Of a DNA stretch of 64,000 bases, positions 7,375 through 21,083 are shown one piece after another. A model generated the notes under the pieces. The model was not told the origin of the DNA, searched no databases, and saw only the letters and a list, made by a program, of their open reading frames with translations. The first letter of the stretch is position 1; each line of letters starts with the position of its first letter. This DNA comes from Microbispora sp. ZYX-F-249. Lineage in GTDB: Bacteria > Actinomycetota > Actinomycetes > Streptosporangiales > Streptosporangiaceae. Position numbers and translations under genes: made by a program. The stretch spans positions 62,001-126,000 of the forward strand of contig NZ_JBDJAW010000019.1 of the NCBI RefSeq assembly GCF_039649665.1, given 5' to 3'.

Positions 7375-8967
7375 GTGGATCGCTGCGCGCTGTTCGTTGA
7401 CGCCGGCTACTTGCTGGCAGACGGCGCGATGGCCGTCCATGGGACCCGCCATCGCGAGGCCGTCTCCTGGGACTATCCGAGCCTGCTGCAGTTCCTGACG
7501 ACCCTGTCAAGAGAGCGGACGGGCCTGCCGCTTCTGCGCTGCTACTGGTACGAGGCGACCGTCGAGGGCCGCCGTACGCCGGAGCACGACGTGCTGGCGG
7601 ACATCCCCGGGCTCAAGCTCCGTCTCGGCCGCATCCGGCCGGGCCGCAGGGAGGGCGTGGACGCCCAGGTCCACCGTGACCTCATGACGCTGGCGCGAAA
7701 CAACGCCGTCTGCGACGCGGTCGTGGTCAGCGGCGACGAGGACCTCACCCAGGTGGTGAGCGACGCACAGGACCTCGGCATCCGCGTGACCGTCATGCAG
7801 ATCGCCACCGACGGCGCCTGGTCGGCGGCGCGCACCCTGCGCCAGGAGTGCGACGACCTCATCGAGATCGGGAGCGGCCATCTCCGGCCGTTCGTCACGA
7901 TGCTCACCGGGGCGGACCCGAGCCCCGGCGCCGGCAACGGGCAGTCCCACGGCAACGGCCTCGTCCCCCACGGCGGAAACGGATCGCTGTCCAACGGGAC
8001 CCACCTCAACGGATCCCAGCAGAACGGGACACAGCACAACGGGACACAGCACAACGGGACACAGCAGAACGGGACGCCTTCGCAGGGCAGCCACGCCGCC
8101 GGCCTCCACGGCGGCGCGGTGACGGGAGCGCACGGCGGCGCCCCGCCGCAGGACCTGAGCGTTCCCGGGACGGCCCTGAACGCCACCCAACCGCACCCCA
8201 CGGGGACGCACACGGGAACACCGGGCACGGGAAGCCACAGCGCCGGGTCGCACGGTGTGGGCAGCCACGGAAGCGGCGCCCACGGCGCAGGCTTCCAGGA
8301 CACCGGGTCCCAGGGCGCCGGGTCCCAGGGCGCCGGCTCCCAAGGCATCGGCTCCCAGGGCGCAAGCATGCACGGGACGGGCGCACACAGCGGTGGGCGT
8401 TCCTCCGCCGCGCACGCGCGTCCGGCTCTGCCGGCGCAGCCGTCCCCGCCGGCCTACAACGGATACTCGCCGGAGTCCCAGCAGCCGCCCGCCCAGCCGC
8501 GCCAGGCGCAGCCGCCCGTGAGCACACCGCTGCCGGCTCCCCCGGCGTCCGCCCCGCCGTCGCCGCCCTCGGGGGCCCAGCCGCCGTCGAGCAGCCCGCC
8601 GCCGAACACTGCGGTGCAGAGCCAGCAGTACGGGTCCGGCCACGCCGGCTACCCGCCCTCACAGCTGGGGCCGTACACGGGCCCGCAGCCCGCTCCGGTG
8701 CCGGTGCAGACCGGAGGCACCACGACGCTCGCCGAGGCGGTGAAGGCGGCGCACAAGGAGGGGCACGACTTCGGCGAGTCGGTCGCCCGTGACGCCCCCG
8801 CGCTGTGGCTGGAGGCCGTGCTCGCCCGCAAGCCCCGGATGCCGTCCGACCTCGAGGCCCGCCTCCTGCAGGGGTCCTCGCTGCCGATCGACTTCCTGCT
8901 GCACGACGAGGTCAGGCACGCCCTGCGCCGCGGCTTCTGGGACGCCCTCGAGCGCGCCCGCCGCTGA
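7375..8967 (+). CDS. NYN domain protein (PIN-like nuclease fold) with long low-complexity linker
   Basis: This 530-residue protein starts with a NYN domain (about residues 1-165), a PIN-related fold seen in RNA nucleases. The expected acidic residues appear in LFVDAGYLLAD, GVDAQVHRDLM and VVVSGDEDL, so a metal-dependent nuclease is plausible. Residues about 180-440 form a Gly/Ser/Gln/Pro-rich, probably disordered linker with 15-bp DNA repeats encoding NGTQH and AGSQG units. A conserved-looking 80-residue C-terminal region (LAEAVKAAHKEGHDFGESVA to the end) may bind a partner or RNA. The target is unknown. It stands alone between a sigma factor gene and a convergent signalling operon. Confidence 0.88.
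   Translation: MDRCALFVDAGYLLADGAMAVHGTRHREAVSWDYPSLLQFLTTLSRERTGLPLLRCYWYEATVEGRRTPEHDVLADIPGLKLRLGRIRPGRREGVDAQVHRDLMTLARNNAVCDAVVVSGDEDLTQVVSDAQDLGIRVTVMQIATDGAWSAARTLRQECDDLIEIGSGHLRPFVTMLTGADPSPGAGNGQSHGNGLVPHGGNGSLSNGTHLNGSQQNGTQHNGTQHNGTQQNGTPSQGSHAAGLHGGAVTGAHGGAPPQDLSVPGTALNATQPHPTGTHTGTPGTGSHSAGSHGVGSHGSGAHGAGFQDTGSQGAGSQGAGSQGIGSQGASMHGTGAHSGGRSSAAHARPALPAQPSPPAYNGYSPESQQPPAQPRQAQPPVSTPLPAPPASAPPSPPSGAQPPSSSPPPNTAVQSQQYGSGHAGYPPSQLGPYTGPQPAPVPVQTGGTTTLAEAVKAAHKEGHDFGESVARDAPALWLEAVLARKPRMPSDLEARLLQGSSLPIDFLLHDEVRHALRRGFWDALERARR
8017..8075 (+). repeat. 15-bp tandem repeat encoding NGTQ(H/Q)
   Basis: About four copies of AACGGGACACAGCAC or close variants lie in the linker of the NYN gene. 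Confidence 0.7.
8301..8365 (+). repeat. 15-bp tandem repeat encoding (A/I/T)GSQG
   Basis: About four imperfect copies of GGCGCCGGGTCCCAG lie in the linker of the NYN gene. They are distinct from the repeat 240 bases upstream. Confidence 0.65.
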
Positions 8968-9003
8968 CCCGGCCGTCCTTTCCGGGGCGGCTCATGGCGC
9001 GGC

Positions 9004-9630
9004 TCAGCCGAGAGCGTCGAAGCCGGCCCGCAGGTGGGCGACGCGTTCGGTCAGTTCGGCGACCGCGCCGTTGAGGGGCGCGTCGGCGGACTTGTCCGCC
9101 AGTTCGCGCACCCTCCGCAGCTCGTCCTCGACGGCGGTGACGCGGCCGGCCAGCTCGGCCAGTACGGAGGCGTGGTCGCCGCCTTCCGGCAGCTCGTTCG
9201 ACAAGCGTTCACGCAGCAGTGCCGCCTGCTCGGAGAGCCGCCGGTTCATCGTGTAGAGCTCGACGAACACGGCGACCTTGGCGCGCAGCACCCAGGGGTC
9301 GAACGGCTTGGTGAGGTAGTCCACCGCCCCGGCGGCGTACCCACGGAAGGCGTAGTCGGGGGCGCTGTCGACCACGGTCAGGAAGATGATCGGGATGTTC
9401 CTGGTGCGCTCTCTCCGCTTGATGTGCGCGGCGGTCTCGAAACCGTCCATGCCGGGCATGCGTACGTCGAGCAGGATGAGGGCGAAGTCGGTCGACAGGA
9501 GGGCTTTGAGCGCCTCCTCCCCGGACCGGGCCCGTATGGGCACGACGTCCAGCGAGCTGAGGATCGCCTCCAGGGCGATCAGGTTCTCCTCACGGTCGTC
9601 GACCAGCAGGACCCTGGCGCGGTCAGCCAT
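9004..9630 (-). CDS. Response regulator with receiver and coiled-coil, no DNA-binding domain (OsaB-like)
   Basis: This 208-residue protein has a receiver domain at residues 5-125 with the acidic pair DD11-12, phospho-acceptor D55 in LILLDVRMPGMDG, the T in FLTVVD and the KPF lysine motif. Instead of a DNA-binding domain it ends in a helical, Leu/Glu/Arg-rich region (about 130-208) likely to form coiled coil. This matches the OsaB type of Streptomyces, in which the receiver is followed by coiled coil. Its ATG lies 3 bases past the stop of the hybrid kinase gene, so the two are almost surely cotranscribed and partners. It probably acts by protein contact. Confidence 0.93.
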   Translation of the reverse strand: MADRARVLLVDDREENLIALEAILSSLDVVPIRARSGEEALKALLSTDFALILLDVRMPGMDGFETAAHIKRRERTRNIPIIFLTVVDSAPDYAFRGYAAGAVDYLTKPFDPWVLRAKVAVFVELYTMNRRLSEQAALLRERLSNELPEGGDHASVLAELAGRVTAVEDELRRVRELADKSADAPLNGAVAELTERVAHLRAGFDALG

Positions 9631-9633
9631 CGA

Positions 9634-13845
<4,212 letters not shown>

Positions 13846-13999
13846 TTAGCCTCCTTTACCCCGATCGGGGCTGACGCGACCAAGGCATAGGGCCTCATAC
13901 GGCCTGTCCAGCCGCGGACTCCATGCCAGTCTGTCACGTTCGGAGGGATGCGGGGCCCCCTTGCTTGACCCGAGGTCAGCCGGAAGTGTGGTAAGCACA

Positions 14000-15538
14000 A
14001 TGGTGGTGACAACTAGCCCTCGGGCCGTTCTGGCGGCATCCTTCACGCCAGGCGAGACGGCCGTACCCGAAGCGAAGCGGTTCACACGCGAAGTGATGAC
14101 AGCGTGGGCCGCCATGTCGGTGTACCCCGAGGCCGAGCGCCTGGTGGGGGAACTCGTCGTGAAAGCGGCGGGCGCGCCCTTCGAGGTCGTGTGGCTCCAC
14201 CACGGCGAGTCCATCCAGGTCGAGGTCAGGGAGAAGGCGGACGGCCAGGATTTCGGGCCGCCGGCCGACGCCGTCACCTGGGGCGTCACGTTCACCTCGT
14301 CGCTGCGCACCCGCTGGGCCCGGCTGGACCTGCCGGGCGGGGAGCCGGTGCAGAGCGACGAGTGGCTGCTCGAGGCCGCGCACGGCCCGGGCTGGCTGGG
14401 GTTCCTCGCGGACGCGAGCGACCTGCTCGCGGGCACGCTCAACCCGGAGATGGTCCCGGCGATCGTCGCGCAGATCGTGGTGCCGCGCCTGGCGAGCTGG
14501 TGCGCCGTCTACACCGCGCAGGACGGGTCGGGGGAGCTGCGGCCCGCCTATCTCTGGCACGCGGACGAGACCCAGATCGACGCCATGCGCGACGAACTGG
14601 AGGAGATTTCGCTGCCCGCGGACGACGACCCCGCCGTGCTGCCGATGAGCGAATGGCAGGCGCTGGCGTACCCGCTGACCGCGCGGGGGCGGCGGCTCGG
14701 CGTGATGTGCCTGGGCCGGCGCGACCGCTTCCCCGACGAGGCCATGCAGATCGCCGAGGACCTCAGCCGCCGCGCGGCGCTCGCGCTCGACAACGCGCGT
14801 CTGTACGCCCAGCAGGCGGCGGCCAACCGGGCCCTCCAGCGCAGCCTCCTGCCGCCCGACGAGCCCACCACGCCGGGGCTCGACTTCCACGTGATCTACG
14901 AGCCGGCGGGGGAGAACAACGAGGTCGGCGGCGACTTCTACGACCTTTTCCCGATCGCGGACGGGGTCTGGCGCTTCGCGATCGGCGACGTCTGCGGCAC
15001 CGGGCCGGAGGCCGCCGCGGTCACCGGGCTGGCCCGTCACACGCTCCGGCTGCTCGCCCGCGAGGGGTACGGCGTGGCCGCCGTCGTGGGCCGGCTCAAC
15101 CAGGCCATCCTGGAGGAGGGGGAGCGCGCCCGCTTCCTGACGCTGCTGCACGGCCAGATCACGGTCTCGCCGGAGGGTCTCGACATCCGTCTCGTCTCCG
15201 CCGGGCATCCGGAGGCACTGCGGCTGCGGCCGAACGGCGAGGTCGAGGTCGTCGCCTCGCCGCAGTCGCTGCTCGGGGTGTTCCCCGAGGCGAAGTTCCA
15301 GGAGGACAGCCTGCGCCTCACTCCGGGCGACGTCCTGCTGGGCGTGACCGACGGGGTCACCGAGCGGCGGTCGGGCGACCGGCTGCTCGACGACGACGGC
15401 GGCCTGGCCAAGCTCCTGGCCGAGTGCGTGGACCTGTCCGCCCGCGCGGTGGCCGAACGCATCCGCCGCGCCGTACAGGACTTCGCGCCCGTGCCGAGCG
15501 CCGACGACCTGGCCATCCTCGTCCTGCGCGCGCCCTAG
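14000..15538 (+). CDS. PP2C (SpoIIE-type) phosphatase with degenerate RsbW-like and GAF domains (OsaC-like)
   Basis: From the ATG at 14000 this is 512 residues. Residues about 20-120 resemble the RsbW-type ATPase of anti-sigma factors, but the N-box asparagine is missing (LVGELVVKAAG instead of the usual LVSELVTNA), so kinase activity is doubtful. A GAF domain lies at about 130-265 and a SpoIIE/PP2C phosphatase at about 300-510, with metal-site motifs EVGGDFYDLF, IGDVCGTG and GVTDGVTE intact. It likely dephosphorylates an anti-sigma antagonist. Its divergent position from the HAMP hybrid kinase recalls OsaC next to OsaAB in Streptomyces. A start 39 bases upstream is possible but less likely. 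Confidence 0.9.
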   Translation: MVVTTSPRAVLAASFTPGETAVPEAKRFTREVMTAWAAMSVYPEAERLVGELVVKAAGAPFEVVWLHHGESIQVEVREKADGQDFGPPADAVTWGVTFTSSLRTRWARLDLPGGEPVQSDEWLLEAAHGPGWLGFLADASDLLAGTLNPEMVPAIVAQIVVPRLASWCAVYTAQDGSGELRPAYLWHADETQIDAMRDELEEISLPADDDPAVLPMSEWQALAYPLTARGRRLGVMCLGRRDRFPDEAMQIAEDLSRRAALALDNARLYAQQAAANRALQRSLLPPDEPTTPGLDFHVIYEPAGENNEVGGDFYDLFPIADGVWRFAIGDVCGTGPEAAAVTGLARHTLRLLAREGYGVAAVVGRLNQAILEEGERARFLTLLHGQITVSPEGLDIRLVSAGHPEALRLRPNGEVEVVASPQSLLGVFPEAKFQEDSLRLTPGDVLLGVTDGVTERRSGDRLLDDDGGLAKLLAECVDLSARAVAERIRRAVQDFAPVPSADDLAILVLRAP

Positions 15539-15541
15539 ACC

Positions 15542-17395
15542 CTAGGCACGGCCCAGGGCGCGGACGGCGAAGTCGATGGACGCGGCCATCCTGCGCACCC
15601 GCTCCTCGACGACCGGCGTGCCCGGATCGGCGTCGTACCGGTACACCGCCGCCTCCCGGCCGTGGCCGGCCAGGGCCCGGAGATAGCGCTCGACCTGCCG
15701 GGCCGGGCAGCGCCGGTCGTCCGCCCCCGTGATGATCAGGAGCGGCGCCTCCACCATGTCGGCGTACGTGATCGGGGAGGACGCGGCGTACCGCTCGGGC
15801 ACCTCGGCCGGGGAACCGCCCAGCAGCGCCCGGTGCACCGCGCGCATGCATTCGGCCTCGTCCTCGTACGCCGCCGCGTGGTCGGCGATGGGGGCGGCGG
15901 CGATCCCCGCCGTCCACGACTTCGGCTGGGTGCCGAGCGCCAGCAGGGTCAGGTAGCCGCCCCACGCCGTGCCGGCGAGCACGAGGCGGTCCGGGTCGGC
16001 GATGCGGCGCTCCACCGCCCAGTCGCGCACCGCCGCCACGTCGGCCAGCTCGATGTGGCCGATGTCGCCGCGCAGCGCGTCGCGCCAGGCGGAGCCGTAC
16101 CCGGCCGATCCCCGGTGGTTCACCCGGATCACGGCGAAACCGCTGTCGACCCACGCCGCGACCTGCGGCCGGAACGAGTCGTCGTCCTGGCCGCCGGTGC
16201 CGCCGCCGAACCCCGGCAGCGCGCTGCGCAGGAGGAACACCGTCGGGTACGGCGCGGCCACCCGCTCGGGCCGGGAGACGAGGGCGTGGATGCGCCCGCC
16301 CGGGCCCTCCACGTCGATGTCCTCCAGCGGCACGGACGGCGGCGGCGTGCGCCCGGGGCTGAAGACCACGTGGCCGTTGCTCGACCTGACGACCGGCGGA
16401 TGGGCGGCGCTCGACCAGGCGTACTCGACGGTGCCGTCGGGGCGCGGCGCCGCCGCCTCGATCACCCCGTGCGGGCTCTGGATCGGGGTGAGGCCGCCGC
16501 CGGCGAGGTCGTAGCGCAGCAGTTCCGTGCGTCCCCGCTGGCTGTGGATGATGAGCAGGGCTCGTCCGTCGTCGTACCAGTCCGCGGAGATCTCGCCGCG
16601 CACCCGCAGCCAGATCTCCCGCTGCTCGCCGGTCACCGGGTCCCATACGAGGGGTTCGCGGCGGCCCCGGCGCTCGTGCAGGACGAGCAGGCGCCGGTCG
16701 CCGGGGACGGGGGCGAACCTGCAGCCGGTCACGCCTCTGCCCGGACCGTCGTTCAGCTCGGCGACCGTCGAGCCGTCCGCCCTGACGACCCGTACGGCCG
16801 GGTGCAGGGCGTCGCCGTGCTCGCTGTGGTTGACGGCGATGAGCGAGCCGTCGAGGGACATGTCCGCGACCGCGGCGTACTCGTCGTGGCGGTACACCGT
16901 GACCGGCTCGCTCCCGGGCCGCGCCAGCAGGATCTCGAAGCCGTCCCGCGAGGAACGGCCGACGGCCGCGGCGCCGTCCGAGGCGAGCGCGAGCCCGCAC
17001 GGGTGGCCGGGCGGTATGGCCAGGGGCTCGTCAGGGCCGCCGTGGAACGGCTGGCGCGACCACACGCCGTATCCGTCGCCCCGGCCGTCGCGGGCCGTGC
17101 CGCCGTGCGTGTGGCGGTCCGTGTTGTGGCCGTCTGTGTGGCAGTCGGTGTCGCAGTCGGTGTCGCCGAACCACCAGATCCACCGGCCGGCGGGGTCGAT
17201 CGCGCCGTACCGCGTGCCGTGGGCGCGGTCGGTGACCTGGCGGATCTGCCCGCTCGACCGGTCCCAGGCGTAGATCTCCCACGCGCCGGAGGCGTTGCCG
17301 CGGTAGACGGCGCGGTGCGGCGCCTGACGCGCCCACGTGGGCAGGGTCACCCGCGGTGCCCGGAACCTGGCCTGCCAGCGTTCCTCGGCCTTCAT
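15542..17395 (-). CDS. S9 prolyl oligopeptidase-family protein lacking catalytic Ser and His
   Basis: This 617-residue protein has an N-terminal WD/TolB-like beta-propeller (about 1-350) and a C-terminal alpha/beta-hydrolase domain. The nucleophile elbow, normally GxSxGG, reads GTAWGGY with Ala at residue 477. The catalytic Asp region GADDRR is present at 558-562, but the usual DEGHG histidine motif is replaced by YDADPGTPV. As read, two of three catalytic residues are gone, so I expect a binding or regulatory pseudoenzyme. A Thr/Asp/His insert (DTDCDTDCHTDGHNTDRHTH) interrupts the propeller. The ATG at 17395 is chosen because GGGAGG precedes it. It lies downstream of a LuxR regulator gene on the same strand. 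Confidence 0.88.
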   Translation of the reverse strand: MKAEERWQARFRAPRVTLPTWARQAPHRAVYRGNASGAWEIYAWDRSSGQIRQVTDRAHGTRYGAIDPAGRWIWWFGDTDCDTDCHTDGHNTDRHTHGGTARDGRGDGYGVWSRQPFHGGPDEPLAIPPGHPCGLALASDGAAAVGRSSRDGFEILLARPGSEPVTVYRHDEYAAVADMSLDGSLIAVNHSEHGDALHPAVRVVRADGSTVAELNDGPGRGVTGCRFAPVPGDRRLLVLHERRGRREPLVWDPVTGEQREIWLRVRGEISADWYDDGRALLIIHSQRGRTELLRYDLAGGGLTPIQSPHGVIEAAAPRPDGTVEYAWSSAAHPPVVRSSNGHVVFSPGRTPPPSVPLEDIDVEGPGGRIHALVSRPERVAAPYPTVFLLRSALPGFGGGTGGQDDDSFRPQVAAWVDSGFAVIRVNHRGSAGYGSAWRDALRGDIGHIELADVAAVRDWAVERRIADPDRLVLAGTAWGGYLTLLALGTQPKSWTAGIAAAPIADHAAAYEDEAECMRAVHRALLGGSPAEVPERYAASSPITYADMVEAPLLIITGADDRRCPARQVERYLRALAGHGREAAVYRYDADPGTPVVEERVRRMAASIDFAVRALGRA

Positions 17396-17503
17396 GCCGG
17401 CCCTCCCCTGTGCTCCTACGGGGTCGGGTTCAGTATGTCCCGCGAGAGACGCAAATGACTGACAAATAGGTGATGTCGGGACCAAGTCGGCGCGGACGCC
17501 GCG

Positions 17504-20248
17504 TCAGGACAGGTCCAATCCGGCGAGCTGGGCGCGGCTGGCCACGTTCAGCTTCGGGAACGCCCGGTAGAGGTGATAGCTGACGGTCTTCGGGCTGAGG
17601 AACAGCTGCGCGCCGATTTCCCGGTTGGTCAGGCCCTTGGCGGCCAGCCGTACGATCTGCAGCTCCTGCGGAGACAGGGCGGACAACGCCTCCCCACGCG
17701 CGGCCGGGGAGCCGGTGTCTCCGGTGGCGCGCAGCTCGGTGCTCGCGCGCTCGGCCCACGGACGGGCGCCCAGCCGCTCGAAGGTCTCCCACGCGGCCCG
17801 CAGATGCGGCCGGGCGCTGCCCTTGTCGCGCTCCCTGCGCAGGCGCTCCCCGAAGGCGAGCCTGGTGCGGGCCGCCTCCCAGGGGCGGCCGCTGCCGGCG
17901 TGCAGCCGTACGGCGGTGCGGAAGTGCTCGTGCGCCCGCTCCCCGTCGGGTTCGACCAGGGCGCGGCACCGGTGCAGGACGGCCGTCGCCCAGTCCTGCC
18001 CCGAGGCCGTCGCCCACTCCTCGAACCGGCACAGCGGCTCGTGTGCGGGCAGCCCGAGCCGTACGGCCGCCTCGATCTGGTCGGGGGCGAAGTAGACGGC
18101 CTGGATCTGGTGGCGCACCGGGCCGGTCATGGCGGCGTCGAGCCGGTCCAGCGCCTCGGCGTACCGGCCCCGGCCGAGGTCGAGCAGGGCCGGCGCCCAC
18201 TCGGCCCAGGCGAGGCCGTTGACGATGTGGTTGGCGTCGAAGCGGTCGCGGCAGCGGGCGGCGAGCTCGGCGCAGCGGTCCGCCTCACCCCGTACGGCCG
18301 CGAGCCACGCCAGCGTGCCCTCCAGGTAGCCGGCCCGGTTGCGCTGCCCGGTGTCGGAGATGAGCCGCAGGCCCTCGGCCGCGGTGGCCTCGGCGTCCCT
18401 GAACCTGCCCAGGTACAGCTCCGCGGCGGCGAGCGTGACATGGACGAGGGGGAGCTTGCCGACGTCTCCGGCGGCCCGGCACTCGGCGGCCATCGCGGCC
18501 GAGATGTCGTGCCCGGTCCGGAAATCGCCGACGAGCGGGGCCACAAAGGCCGCGTTGATCCGGAACGTGTGCGCGCCGGAGGTCATCCGGCCGCCGCTGG
18601 CGACCATGTCGCGCATGATGGGCACCCCCTGCGCCGGTCCCTGCCGCAGCAGCACGGCCGCGCCGGTCACGGCCTGGACGGCGGGGTCGAGGCCGTCCCC
18701 CGGACGCAGGTCGAGCTCGTGCAGGCGTGCGGCCGCCTCGGCGACCCTGTCCGGGTCGCTGAGCTGCCAGGCGTTGCGCGCGGCGTCGGTCAGCATGAGC
18801 CCGGCCGCGATCCGGTCCTGACGCGACTGCCCGCCGGAGCCCTCGGCGTCCGTATCGGCATCGGCAAGTGCGGCCAGCTCCTCCGCGCCCTGCATGAGCA
18901 GGTCGTGCGCCAGGTAGGGGGCGCCCTCGTCGAACGCGATCCGGGCGCGCAGCTCACAGAGCCGGGCGCGCGAACGGGGGTCGGTGACCAGCTCGGCGGC
19001 GCGTTCGACCAGTTGCTTGGCCCGGCCGGCCTGGCCCGCGTCGGCGGCGGCGACGGCGGCCGCGGTCAGCCGCCCCGCCTTGCGCGCGCGGTCCTCGGTG
19101 AGCTCGGCGGCCCGTTCGAGTGCGGCACAGGCGGCCGCGTCGCCGTCGCGGTCCCGGGCGCGCCGCGCGGCCTGCTCAAGCGCCAGTGCCGCCGTCTCGT
19201 CGGGGCCGGTGGCGGCGGCGGCCAGGTGCCAGGCCCGCCGGTCCGGCTGATGCTCCAGCAGCCGGGCCAGGACCGCGTGGACCTCCAGCCGCAGGTCGTA
19301 GGTGCCGTGCCGGAAGGCCGCCGCGCGCATGAGCGGGTGGGTGAACGTCACCCGCCGGCCGTCGATCCTGATCAGGCCGGACTTCTCGGCCACGCCCAGG
19401 GCGGCGGGCGCGACCCCCAGCTCCCGCTGCGCCCGTACGATCACGTCCAGGTCGCCGCCGTCGGTCAGCGCGGTCAGCAGCAGCGCCTGCTGGGCGTCGG
19501 CGGGCAGCTCGGCGATGCGCGCCGTGTACGCCTGCTGGATGCGGTCGGGCAGCGGCAGCGGGCTCCGGTCGTAGGCGGGCGGGGCCGTACGCGGGAGTTC
19601 GAGCAGGGCGAGCGGATTGCCGCAGCTCTCCTCGATGAGGCGGTCGCGGGTGCCGGGAGCGAGCCCGGGGGCCGCGTGGTCGAGCAGCGCGGCGGCGCTG
19701 CCGGCGTCGATGCCCGGCAGCCGGTGCTCGGGCAGGCCGGAGGGGTCGAAGCCGTCACGCGCGGCGAAGATCATGACGATGCCCTCGGCGTGCAGCCGGT
19801 GGGCCGCGAACCGCAGCGCCTGCGCCGACTCCTGGTCGAGCCACTGCGCGTCGTCCACCAGGCACAGCAGCGGCCCGCCCTCGGCCAGCTCCGCCAGCAG
19901 CGACAGCACGGCCAGGCCCGTGAGGAGCCGGTTGGTCACCGGGGCCAGGCCGAAGGCGCCGCGCAGGGCGGCGGCCTGCGGCGCGGGCAGCGCGTCGAGC
20001 CGGTCGAGCCCGTGTCCGAGCAGCAGGTGGAGCGAGGCGAACGGGATCTCCGCCTCGGTCTCGACGCCGACGCCGCGCAGCACACGCATGTCGCGCACGT
20101 CCCTGGCGCGGTCGGCGGCGTACGCCAGCAGCGACGTCTTGCCGATGCCCGGCTCGCCCCGGACCACGAGCACGCCGGACCGCCCGACGAGCGCTTCGTC
20201 GAGCAGGCCGTCGATCACGGCTTGATCGGTCGCACGCCCCCACAGCAC
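17504..20248 (-). CDS. Large ATP-binding LuxR-family transcriptional regulator (LAL type)
   Basis: This 914-residue protein has an AAA-type ATPase near the N-terminus (P-loop GEPGIGKTS at 31-39; Walker B LLCLVDDAQWLD near 130), a long helical TPR-like middle, and a C-terminal LuxR helix-turn-helix (LSPQELQIVRLAAKGLTNREIGAQLFLSPKTVSYHL). These STAND regulators usually switch on gene sets in response to a ligand bound by the repeat region. The final helix-turn-helix lies at about 855-910. It diverges from a two-gene ABC exporter, which is a possible target. TAGGAT lies 6 bases before its GTG start. Confidence 0.94.
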   Translation of the reverse strand: MLWGRATDQAVIDGLLDEALVGRSGVLVVRGEPGIGKTSLLAYAADRARDVRDMRVLRGVGVETEAEIPFASLHLLLGHGLDRLDALPAPQAAALRGAFGLAPVTNRLLTGLAVLSLLAELAEGGPLLCLVDDAQWLDQESAQALRFAAHRLHAEGIVMIFAARDGFDPSGLPEHRLPGIDAGSAAALLDHAAPGLAPGTRDRLIEESCGNPLALLELPRTAPPAYDRSPLPLPDRIQQAYTARIAELPADAQQALLLTALTDGGDLDVIVRAQRELGVAPAALGVAEKSGLIRIDGRRVTFTHPLMRAAAFRHGTYDLRLEVHAVLARLLEHQPDRRAWHLAAAATGPDETAALALEQAARRARDRDGDAAACAALERAAELTEDRARKAGRLTAAAVAAADAGQAGRAKQLVERAAELVTDPRSRARLCELRARIAFDEGAPYLAHDLLMQGAEELAALADADTDAEGSGGQSRQDRIAAGLMLTDAARNAWQLSDPDRVAEAAARLHELDLRPGDGLDPAVQAVTGAAVLLRQGPAQGVPIMRDMVASGGRMTSGAHTFRINAAFVAPLVGDFRTGHDISAAMAAECRAAGDVGKLPLVHVTLAAAELYLGRFRDAEATAAEGLRLISDTGQRNRAGYLEGTLAWLAAVRGEADRCAELAARCRDRFDANHIVNGLAWAEWAPALLDLGRGRYAEALDRLDAAMTGPVRHQIQAVYFAPDQIEAAVRLGLPAHEPLCRFEEWATASGQDWATAVLHRCRALVEPDGERAHEHFRTAVRLHAGSGRPWEAARTRLAFGERLRRERDKGSARPHLRAAWETFERLGARPWAERASTELRATGDTGSPAARGEALSALSPQELQIVRLAAKGLTNREIGAQLFLSPKTVSYHLYRAFPKLNVASRAQLAGLDLS

Positions 20249-20254
20249 GCCGGA

Positions 20255-20260
20255 ATCCTA
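20255..20260 (-). promoter_or_regulatory. -10-like hexamer TAGGAT before the LuxR gene
   Basis: On the minus strand TAGGAT is followed by 6 bases and then the GTG start, which suggests a leaderless transcript. Confidence 0.45.
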
Positions 20261-20311
20261 GTGGCCCTGATCACGCCGAGGGCGGTGCATCCGGTGACGG
20301 CACCGGTCATG

Positions 20312-20347
20312 TGTCCGATACCGCCCGGACATCGTGATTCCTAGCGT
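20312..20347 (+). promoter_or_regulatory. Inverted repeat and -10-like hexamer before the ABC exporter
   Basis: TGTCCG (20312-20317) and CGGACA (20326-20331) are inverted arms separated by 8 bases and could be a regulator site. TAGCGT (20342-20347) lies 7 bases before the GTG at 20355. Confidence 0.4.
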
Positions 20348-20354
20348 GCTCAGG

Positions 20355-21076
<722 letters not shown>

Positions 21077-21083
<7 letters not shown>

